From NCBI GenBank assembly GCA_009840695.1, contig VXNG01000191.1, forward strand, positions 1-12,213: a stretch of 12,213 nucleotides of DNA, written 5' to 3'. Of this stretch, positions 6,907 through 12,213 are shown one piece after another (the first letter of the stretch is position 1; each line of letters begins with the position of its first letter). The notes under the pieces were generated by a model that worked only from the letters and a program-made list of their open reading frames with translations, was not told where the DNA came from and did no database searches. Both the position numbers and the translations under genes were made by a program. Source of the DNA: Acidimicrobiaceae bacterium (lineage in GTDB: Bacteria > Actinomycetota > Acidimicrobiia > Acidimicrobiales > Aldehydirespiratoraceae).

Positions 6907-7633
6907 GCCCGGCACCTGGAACGGTCTCCTGATAGGCGTCGCCGGCGGCCGTAAGGCCGGATCCTCACTGCTGGCCAAGTGCCTAGCCGAGGACCTGGCC
7001 AGCGATGCCTCCAACCGGGGGCTGGTGCTGCTCGCCGACATCGCGGCCGCCGGCGCCGACCAGGCTCCATCGCAGGATCGCCCACACATGGTCGCTAGAG
7101 CACATGTTCGCACTGAGGACGATCTGGAAGATCTCATGGGTGGGTACCGGTTCGTCATAGCCGACATCGGGACCGACATCTCAGGGTTCGTGGGCATCGA
7201 GCCAACCGGCGCCGCACAGGGCGCGCCGCTGGCGATGGCCGCTCTGCGTCTTTCGGATCTGATCGTCGTGGTGGGTACCGCAGACACGAGGAGCCTCAAC
7301 TCCCTTGTGCAAACCATCGAAACGCTGGACGGGCTGGTGGGCGCCGACCGCGTCCTCCCGGTGGTCAACCGTCTCCCCCGTGGGTTCAAACGCCGGTTGG
7401 CCGCGGTGTTCGAGACTGTCCGCCTGCTGGCGAGCAGTTCGGCGTTCGCAGCCGGCGACCCGGTGCTCATCACAGAAGGGGACACCGTCCAGCTCGACGC
7501 CCGCGCTGGTCCGACTCCGCCCTGGTCACTGGTCCGGCCGCTCTCATCGGAGGTCCGCTTGCGGTTGGCCACGGCCCTGCGGATCGGAGGCACGACTACG
7601 ACATCGGTCCCCTCTTCCTTCGCGGGCGACTAG
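6896..7633 (+). CDS. CpaE/MinD/Ssd-like P-loop protein with degenerate Walker A
   Basis: A 245-residue protein of the MinD/ParA/CpaE superfamily fold. Seen: LLIGVAGGRKAGSSLLAKCLAEDLA (11-35) sits where the deviant Walker A (KGGxGKST) belongs but lacks the lysine just before Ser/Thr. YRFVIADIGTDIS (84-96) matches the switch-II strand, DLIVVVGTADTRSLNSLVQTIETL (121-144) the following strand-helix, and VLPVVNRLP (153-161) the base-recognition strand. Actinobacterial Ssd/CpaE-like proteins also have altered P-loops, so it may bind rather than hydrolyse nucleotide. I prefer the ATG at 6896, overlapping the small ORF; a GTG at 6818 would add 26 unconvincing residues. No Tad/Flp pilus gene is adjacent. 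ispH follows after 10 bp. The role (septum, localisation, scaffold) is unknown. Confidence 0.75.
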   Translation: MSTKPGTWNGLLIGVAGGRKAGSSLLAKCLAEDLASDASNRGLVLLADIAAAGADQAPSQDRPHMVARAHVRTEDDLEDLMGGYRFVIADIGTDISGFVGIEPTGAAQGAPLAMAALRLSDLIVVVGTADTRSLNSLVQTIETLDGLVGADRVLPVVNRLPRGFKRRLAAVFETVRLLASSSAFAAGDPVLITEGDTVQLDARAGPTPPWSLVRPLSSEVRLRLATALRIGGTTTTSVPSSFAGD

Positions 7634-7643
7634 CCTCCACAGT

Positions 7644-8687
7644 GTGATCGAACGGGTTCTCCTGGCCTCGCCCCGGGGCTTCTGCGCCGGAGTGGACATG
7701 GCCATCAAGGCGCTGACCTGGATGATCCAGGCCTTCGGCCCGCCCGTGTACTGCTACCACGAGATAATCCACAACCAGAAGGTGGTCAGACGCTTCGAAG
7801 ACGCCGGTGTCATCTTCGTGGACGACATCTCCGAGGTGCCCGCGGGAGAGCCCATCATGCTGTCGGCCCACGGCTCGGCTCCGGAGGTTGTGCAGACGGC
7901 CCGCGACCGGGGCGGCTATCTCGTGGACGCGGTCTGTCCCCTGGTCACCAAAGTCCACCACGAGGTCAAGACCCGCGCGGCCAAGGGCTACCAGATCGTG
8001 TACGTGGGCCACGAGGACCACCAGGAGGCGGTGGGAACGATGGCCGTCGCCCCGGAGGCGATATACCGTGTGGACAATGCCCGCGGGGTGGCCGCCTTGC
8101 CCGAGTTCAAGGAACCGGTCGCCGTCCTGGCCCAGACCACCCTCTCGCACCGGGAGTGGGAGGGCGTTCTGGAACACACCCGCCGGCGCTTCCCTGACTT
8201 GTGGCAGCCGAGTATCAGCGACCTGTGCTTCGCCACTACGAACCGGCAGACAGCGATGCTGGAGATCGCTCCCGAGTGCGACGCCGTACTCGTCATCGGC
8301 TCGGCCAACTCCTCCAACACCCAGTCCCTGGTGGACTTGGCGGCTGAGGCCGGCTGCCGCAGGGTGCTGAGGATCAACGACGCCGACGACATTCCGTCCG
8401 ACCTGGCGGGAACGATCGGCGTGACTGCGGGCGCCTCCGCGCCCGAGGACCTCGTACGGGGGGTCATCGAGCGACTCGCACCGGCCCACGGCGTCGAGGA
8501 GGTCACCGTCATCGACGAGGACGAGTACTTCCCGCCCCCGCGCAATCTTCGTGATCTGCTGGCCGCGGTAGAGGCGGCCGCGATCGTGACCCTCGGATCC
8601 CGCGCAGCAGACCGGGAACCCCTGAACGATCGCTCAATCGACGCCAGCGACTTGCTCGACCGGCTCGACTCGAGCTCCGCAGCCTGA
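7644..8687 (+). CDS. ispH: 4-hydroxy-3-methylbut-2-enyl diphosphate reductase
   Basis: Iron-sulfur enzyme of the last MEP-pathway step, reducing HMBPP to IPP and DMAPP; cytosolic. Seen: three cluster cysteines, C14 in SPRGFCAGV, C98 in DAVCPLV and C195 in SDLCFATTNRQ; substrate histidines in YHEIIHN (H43), SAHGS (H76) and GHEDHQEAVGT (H123; E128 aligns with the catalytic Glu); QTT (164-166); NSSN (222-225); and GASAPE (263-268). The 347 residues include an acidic/polar C-terminal tail beyond the conserved core. The frame is open far upstream, but the GTG at 7644 begins VIERVLLASPRGFCAGV as in the family and sits 10 bp after the CpaE-like stop. It ends 3 bp from the stop of the convergent plsC. 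In many bacteria cmk-plsC-ispH run co-directionally; here ispH is inverted relative to the other two. Confidence 0.97.
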   Translation: MIERVLLASPRGFCAGVDMAIKALTWMIQAFGPPVYCYHEIIHNQKVVRRFEDAGVIFVDDISEVPAGEPIMLSAHGSAPEVVQTARDRGGYLVDAVCPLVTKVHHEVKTRAAKGYQIVYVGHEDHQEAVGTMAVAPEAIYRVDNARGVAALPEFKEPVAVLAQTTLSHREWEGVLEHTRRRFPDLWQPSISDLCFATTNRQTAMLEIAPECDAVLVIGSANSSNTQSLVDLAAEAGCRRVLRINDADDIPSDLAGTIGVTAGASAPEDLVRGVIERLAPAHGVEEVTVIDEDEYFPPPRNLRDLLAAVEAAAIVTLGSRAADREPLNDRSIDASDLLDRLDSSSAA

Positions 8688-8690
8688 GAG

Positions 8691-9422
8691 CTACACCGGT
8701 TCCTGGCCGGCCAGCACGCGAGCTTCCACGTAGAGGTCGCCCAGTTCATCGAACAGGCGGTCTGTGTGTTCGCTCACTGCCCGGCGCGGCAGCCGCCCAT
8801 CGATCACTGAAGGCGGTGGAATCGGGTTGCCCACGACAATCACCACCCGACGCGGCCGGGGGACCACCGACCCCACGGGGAGGGCCCGGACCGTGCCGCC
8901 GAGTCCCATGGGGACGATCGGAACCCCGGCCCGGGCCGCTACGAACGCCGGGCCGTCGAGCATGTCCTCGCGCCGTACCCGGTCTCCGCTGCGACGCGTC
9001 CCCTCGGGGAACATCACTAGCGGCTCACCGAGTGACAGCACGTCGGTCGCGGCCCGCAGCGCGGTGCGGTCCGCCGTTCCCCGCTCGACCGGGAAGCCCC
9101 CCATCACCGACAGGAAGGCACCCAGGGGCTTGTTCTCCCACAAGCTCTCCTTGCCCATGAAGCGCAGCCGCCGGCTGGTGGCCATCCCCGCTATCGGGGT
9201 GTCGATGAAGGACCGATGAACGGGCGACAGGATGAAGGGGCCGGGCGGGAAGTTCTCCTTGCCCTCTACCCGCAGCCTGAACAGGACCTTGCACAGGGCG
9301 AGAACCATCGACCACAGGACCCGGTAGAGGATGCGCCCCCACAGGGGCTGGTGACTGCGGCGGAATGCGCCGCCGCCCGAAGTGTCGACTCCGCTCCGGC
9401 GCCCGTACACGCTGCGGCTCAT
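8691..9422 (-). CDS. plsC: PlsC-type 1-acylglycerol-3-phosphate O-acyltransferase
   Basis: Membrane-associated acyltransferase, probably making phosphatidate from lysophosphatidate. Of 243 residues, a hydrophobic/amphipathic N-terminal segment (about 28-50, WGRILYRVLWSMVLALCKVLF) could anchor it to the membrane. Motifs in order: PVHRSFID with H69-X4-D74 (block I), GGFPVERG (108-115, block II), FPEGTR (138-143, block III) and VPIVPMGLGG (167-176, block IV). ATG at 9422, with GGAG 5 nt upstream, overlaps the TGA of a micro-ORF as ATGA. The first codons (MSRSV) are part of the 38-bp repeat shared with the cmk end. Last gene of the tyrA-aroA-cmk-plsC unit. The family is sure; the exact acyl acceptor is inferred, so the symbol is tentative. 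Confidence 0.9.
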   Translation of the reverse strand: MSRSVYGRRSGVDTSGGGAFRRSHQPLWGRILYRVLWSMVLALCKVLFRLRVEGKENFPPGPFILSPVHRSFIDTPIAGMATSRRLRFMGKESLWENKPLGAFLSVMGGFPVERGTADRTALRAATDVLSLGEPLVMFPEGTRRSGDRVRREDMLDGPAFVAARAGVPIVPMGLGGTVRALPVGSVVPRPRRVVIVVGNPIPPPSVIDGRLPRRAVSEHTDRLFDELGDLYVEARVLAGQEPV

Positions 9423-9460
9423 GCCGACTCCAGTGTGTGCTCCCGCACGCTGCGGCTCAC
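9419..9460 (-). other. Micro-ORF 2 between cmk and plsC (13 codons)
   Basis: GTG at 9460-9458 reads VSRSVREHTLESA and stops at TGA 9421-9419. The stop overlaps the plsC ATG (ATGA), and the start overlaps the stop of micro-ORF 1 (GTGA). Created by the 38-bp repeat. Translation is inferred from the start-stop overlaps only. Confidence 0.3.
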
Positions 9461-9498
9461 ACCGGCCCCAGTATCTGCTCGCGCACGCTGCGGCTCAC
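9457..9498 (-). other. Micro-ORF 1 between cmk and plsC (13 codons)
   Basis: GTG at 9498-9496 overlaps the cmk stop as GTGA, reads VSRSVREQILGPV and stops at TGA 9459-9457. Its peptide joins the start of PlsC (MSRSV) to the end of Cmk (EQILGLV), as expected from tandem copying of the junction. Confidence 0.3.
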
Positions 9499-10145
9499 AC
9501 CAGCCCCAGTATCTGCTCGATCGTCTCGTCGAAAGTCTTGGTGGTGGTGTCGATCACCACCGCGTCCGAGGCCACAGAAAGCGGACCGGCTTGGCGGGTG
9601 GAGTCGATCGTGTCGCGCCGGGCCAGGTCAGCGGCCACGGACTCGACCGCGCCGGCATCTGCGGTGTGGCCGAGCTCCCGGCTCTGGCGCGCCCGGCGCA
9701 ACGCCCTCACGTCTGGATCTGCCTTCAGGTAGACCTTGAGAGCGGCCTCCGGGAACACGACCGTGCCGATGTCGCGTCCCTCCACCACACCGCCGTCCCG
9801 CCGGCGGGCCCATTCACGCTGGCGGGCGACCATCTCCGCCCGCACCTCGGCGTTGGCTGCCACCACGCTCACAGCCCGGTCGACCGACCGGCTCCGGATC
9901 TCCACCGTGGCGTCGACCCCGTCCACGAGCACCTGCTCACCGGTGACCCGTACGTCGATCGTTCGGGCGACGGCTGCGGCGAAGCCGCCGTCAGAGGGGT
10001 CGCCGCCTGCTCGCAGCACGGCGAAGGTGACGGCCCGGTACATCGCCCCGGTGTCCAGGTACTCGAGACCGAGCCGGGTCGCCAGCGCTTGAGCGACGCT
10101 CGTCTTGCCCGAACCGGCCGGACCATCGATGGCTATGACCCTCAT
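9495..10145 (-). CDS. cmk: Cytidylate kinase
   Basis: Phosphorylates CMP/dCMP with ATP, supplying CTP and dCTP for nucleic acid and phospholipid synthesis; cytosolic. Its 216 residues are near the family norm. Seen: P-loop GPAGSGKT (8-15), DTGAMYRA (31-38), GRDIGT (123-128), the lid region with RRARQSREL (150-158) and RRDTIDSTRQAGPLSVASDAVVIDT (176-200), all typical of Cmk. ATG at 10145 is 4 nt after the aroA stop. The last seven codons and stop fall inside the 38-bp tandem repeat, and the stop overlaps a GTG of a micro-ORF. A CTP-supply kinase next to a phosphatidate-forming acyltransferase is a common pairing. Confidence 0.97.
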   Translation of the reverse strand: MRVIAIDGPAGSGKTSVAQALATRLGLEYLDTGAMYRAVTFAVLRAGGDPSDGGFAAAVARTIDVRVTGEQVLVDGVDATVEIRSRSVDRAVSVVAANAEVRAEMVARQREWARRRDGGVVEGRDIGTVVFPEAALKVYLKADPDVRALRRARQSRELGHTADAGAVESVAADLARRDTIDSTRQAGPLSVASDAVVIDTTTKTFDETIEQILGLV

Positions 10146-10149
10146 CTGG

Positions 10150-11448
10150 CTAAGACCCTCGTCTCCTCAAGGTCTCCAGTGTCTCGTAGAAGCCGGGGAA
10201 GGTCTTGACCACGCATCCCGGGTTCTCGATCCGGATTCCCGGCACGACCAGGCCCAGCACCGAGAACGCCATCGCGATGCGGTGGTCGTCGTAGGTGCGG
10301 ACTCGCGCACCGGCCGGGGCTGAGCCTCCGGACACGGTGAAGCCGTCGTCGGACTCCTGAGCCGCGACGCCGCACCTGCGGAGTTCCGAGACCACAGAGG
10401 CAATCCGATCGCTCTCCTTGCCCCGCACGAACCCGATGCCCCGCACCGTAGTGGGCGTCGAGGCCAGAGATGCCGCGACGGCCAGCGTGGGAGCGGTGTC
10501 GGACATGTCGGCGAGATCAACGTCGACGCCCCGCAGCGACCCGCCGGTCACCCGGGTGCAGCCCGCGACCTCCTCTGTCGACGCGCCCATCGTCTCCAGC
10601 AGCGACGCGAAGCGGGTGTCGCCCTGAATCGAGTCGGCCCCGAGGCCCTCGACCGCCACCGTCCCGGAGGTGATGGCGGCCGCGGCCCAGAAGTAGGAGG
10701 CTGCCGAGGCGTCCGGCTCCACCGCGTAGCTCTCGACCGGGGAGTACCCGCCTCCCGCCACGTGCACCGTCGACGGTCCCACCTCGACGGAGGCTCCGAA
10801 CGACCGCATAACGGCCGCAGTCATCTCCACGTAGGGCCGGCTCACGGCCGCCCGGTCGATCCTGAAGCTCAGCCCGTCGGGCACGAGCGGGCCAGCCAGC
10901 ATCATCCCCGAGAGGAACTGGCTGGAACGATCGGTGGCCACCGCGGCCTCGTCGGAGCGGATAGGCCCGCAGATCTGCATGGGCAGACCGTCACTACCCG
11001 ACAGGAAGTCCACGCGCACCCCTAGTTGTCGCAACGAGTCGGCCAGATCGCCGAAGGGCCGGGCCCTCAACTGCGGATGGCCGTCCAGCGTCACCGGACG
11101 TTCCGAGAGGGCCAGCACCGGCGCCAGGAAGCGACCCGTTGTGCCCGACATGCGGGCGTCGATCACCGCGCCCGCGGCCGTGCCGACGACCCCCGCGGTC
11201 CCCCCGATCCGTATCAGCGCCTCGCCGGGAATGCAGCGGACCTCAGCACCCAGCGTCCTGACTGCGGTGACCATGGCATCCGTGTCGTCTGCGAAGAGAG
11301 CACCCTTTAACGTGGTCTCGCCCGGAGCCAGCGCGGCGCACACCAGAGCCCGGTTCGTGATGCTCTTGGAGCCCGGCAGGCTCACCGTCGCGTCCGGCGG
11401 GAACTCCAGCGGGGTGATGTCCAGAACCGGGGGCGGTTGCTCTCTCAT
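10150..11448 (-). CDS. aroA: 3-phosphoshikimate 1-carboxyvinyltransferase (EPSP synthase)
   Basis: Shikimate-pathway enzyme joining shikimate-3-phosphate and PEP; cytosolic, 432 residues. Seen: LPGSKSITNRA (24-34, catalytic-site Lys28), MSGTTGRFLAP (100-110, PEP-site loop), DGHPQLRARP (122-131), SSQFLSGMMLAGP (175-187), DMSDTAPTLAV (314-324, D317 in the catalytic Asp position), RGKESDRI (342-349, E345), YDDHRIAMAFSVLGL (386-400) and NPGCVVKTFPGFYETL (409-424). Around the PEP loop, Phe stands where E. coli-type enzymes have Pro101, while Gly96 and Thr97 positions are kept. ATG at 11448 overlaps the upstream dehydrogenase stop (ATGA); cmk starts 4 nt after its stop. With tyrA it supplies aromatic amino acids. 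Confidence 0.97.
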   Translation of the reverse strand: MREQPPPVLDITPLEFPPDATVSLPGSKSITNRALVCAALAPGETTLKGALFADDTDAMVTAVRTLGAEVRCIPGEALIRIGGTAGVVGTAAGAVIDARMSGTTGRFLAPVLALSERPVTLDGHPQLRARPFGDLADSLRQLGVRVDFLSGSDGLPMQICGPIRSDEAAVATDRSSQFLSGMMLAGPLVPDGLSFRIDRAAVSRPYVEMTAAVMRSFGASVEVGPSTVHVAGGGYSPVESYAVEPDASAASYFWAAAAITSGTVAVEGLGADSIQGDTRFASLLETMGASTEEVAGCTRVTGGSLRGVDVDLADMSDTAPTLAVAASLASTPTTVRGIGFVRGKESDRIASVVSELRRCGVAAQESDDGFTVSGGSAPAGARVRTYDDHRIAMAFSVLGLVVPGIRIENPGCVVKTFPGFYETLETLRRRGS

Positions 11449-12213
11449 CCGAGCGGGTTGAGTGACGGGCGATACCCGGCGTCGGCCAGGCTCCGCGCGA
11501 ACTGCTCGGCCGTGTCGCTGCCGACCAGAGCCAGCACCACACCGCGCGCTCCTTCCGCGGAGTGGGCTATCTCAAGGTCGTAGATGTTCACGTCGAGATC
11601 GGCAGCAAGGGTTGTGATCCTGGCCAGCTCCCCCTTCTGGTCACGGATCGCGATCCGTACCTCGGTCAGACGCGAGGGCTCGGGTGCTCCGGTGGACAGG
11701 CTTCGCCGGCTCTCGCGAGCTGCCTCCAGCCGGGCCAGCAGCTCCGCGCGGTCCCCACCGGAGACGATCAGACGCATCTCGACCAACTCGTCCAGCAACT
11801 CGTCGAGGACGTCGGTGATGGCGGTCCGGTTCTCGACGCAGATCTCGGGCCAGATGGCGGGGTGGCCCGCGGCCACCCGAGTCATGTCACGGAAGCCGCC
11901 GGCCGCGAGGCGCAGCAGGGCGCGGTGCTCGTTCGAGCGCCCCTCGGCGATGCGCATCAAGACAGCCGCGGTGAGGTGCGGCACGTGGGAGACCACCGCC
12001 ACCAGCGCGTCGTGACGCTCCGGCGCGAGAGCGATTGGCTGGGCCCCCAGCTGCGAGACGACCTCGCGCACCTGGGCCAGAGCCGCGTCGTCGGTGATCG
12101 CGGTGGGCGTGAGCACCCAGACCGAATCGCGGAACAGGTCGGGGTGAGCACCGTCCAGGCCGTCCTGCTCGCTGCCGGCCATCGGATGGCCGCCCACGAA
12201 CCGGGGATCGTTC
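11445..12213 (-). CDS. tyrA: Prephenate dehydrogenase with C-terminal ACT domain, N-terminus missing
   Basis: NAD(P)-dependent oxidative decarboxylation of prephenate to 4-hydroxyphenylpyruvate for tyrosine. About 255 C-terminal residues are visible and the frame runs off the right edge, so the Rossmann NAD-binding part is absent. Seen: DPRFVGGHPMAGSE at the edge (family signature GGHPMAG), the helical dimerisation region with VAVVSHVPHLTAAVL and LAAGGFRDMTRVAAGHPAIWPEI, and a final ACT-like domain (LTEVRIAIRDQKGELARITTLAADLDVNIYDLEI), which suggests allosteric control by an amino acid, probably tyrosine. GTG at 12197 is internal, not the start. The stop overlaps the aroA ATG, indicating translational coupling. 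The family is firm; the symbol is by function. Confidence 0.95.
   Translation of the reverse strand, partial: NDPRFVGGHPMAGSEQDGLDGAHPDLFRDSVWVLTPTAITDDAALAQVREVVSQLGAQPIALAPERHDALVAVVSHVPHLTAAVLMRIAEGRSNEHRALLRLAAGGFRDMTRVAAGHPAIWPEICVENRTAITDVLDELLDELVEMRLIVSGGDRAELLARLEAARESRRSLSTGAPEPSRLTEVRIAIRDQKGELARITTLAADLDVNIYDLEIAHSAEGARGVVLALVGSDTAEQFARSLADAGYRPSLNPLG

Larger units (their letters stand above)
9405..9518. repeat. Three tandem copies of a 38-bp unit at the cmk/plsC junction
   Basis: Units are 9405-9442, 9443-9480 and 9481-9518. Each contains CACGCTGCGGCTCA, at 9408, 9446 and 9484 (exact 38-bp period). Units 2 and 3 differ at 2 of 38 positions; unit 1 differs from unit 2 at about 9. 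On the minus strand the array encodes the last residues of cmk (EQILGLV), two micro-ORFs, and the first residues of plsC (MSRSV). Confidence 0.95.

Noticed and set aside
9405..9518. CRISPR-like repeats
   Set aside because: Units are directly adjacent with no spacers, and they encode the ends of cmk and plsC; this is a tandem duplication.
9365..9739. Plus-strand ORF with internal peptide repeats
   Set aside because: It is the reverse of the cmk/plsC junction repeat and of cmk codons; no family resemblance and the minus-strand genes are clear.

Overview
The window is high-GC DNA, packed with genes and mostly housekeeping in content. The gene content and order (tig-clpP-clpX, a BldC/excisionase-like HTH protein, a CpaE/Ssd-like pseudo-ATPase, frequent GTG/TTG starts) suggest an actinobacterium, possibly an Acidimicrobiia-like lineage. 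The lineage is inferred; there is no rRNA or other taxonomic marker here.

Region 1 (1-3841, minus strand) is a proteostasis operon read right to left: trigger factor (tig), ClpP, ClpX and the start of folC. tig and clpP overlap by ATGA, clpP-clpX are separated by 22 bp and clpX-folC by 18 bp. Nascent chains are met by trigger factor and unfolded proteins are degraded by ClpXP; the folate enzyme is a passenger. tig may be leaderless.

Region 2 (3951-6413, plus strand) holds a tRNA-Gly(TCC). It is followed after only 26 bp by an alkyl-sulfatase-like metallo-beta-lactamase-fold hydrolase, then after 4 bp by a SAM-dependent methyltransferase with an N-terminal winged-helix region. These two form an apparent operon of unknown substrate.

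Region 3 (6431-8687) has a small HTH DNA-binding protein on the minus strand. It is divergent from a plus-strand unit containing a 36-codon ORF with a strong Shine-Dalgarno sequence, a CpaE/MinD/Ssd-like protein with a degenerate P-loop, and ispH (last step of the MEP isoprenoid pathway). The divergent region carries a good -10 box, a short inverted repeat and overlapping small ORFs. It is the most plausible site of an undescribed regulatory arrangement.

Region 4 (8691-12213, minus strand) is an aromatic amino acid and precursor operon: prephenate dehydrogenase with an ACT domain (partial), aroA (EPSP synthase), cmk (cytidylate kinase) and a PlsC-type acyltransferase. The cmk/plsC junction has been tandemly copied as a 38-bp unit present three times. 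This leaves two 13-codon micro-ORFs linked stop-to-start (GTGA, GTGA, ATGA) between the two genes. plsC converges on ispH with only 3 bp between stop codons.

No insertion sequence, integrase, CRISPR array or clear intrinsic terminator was seen.
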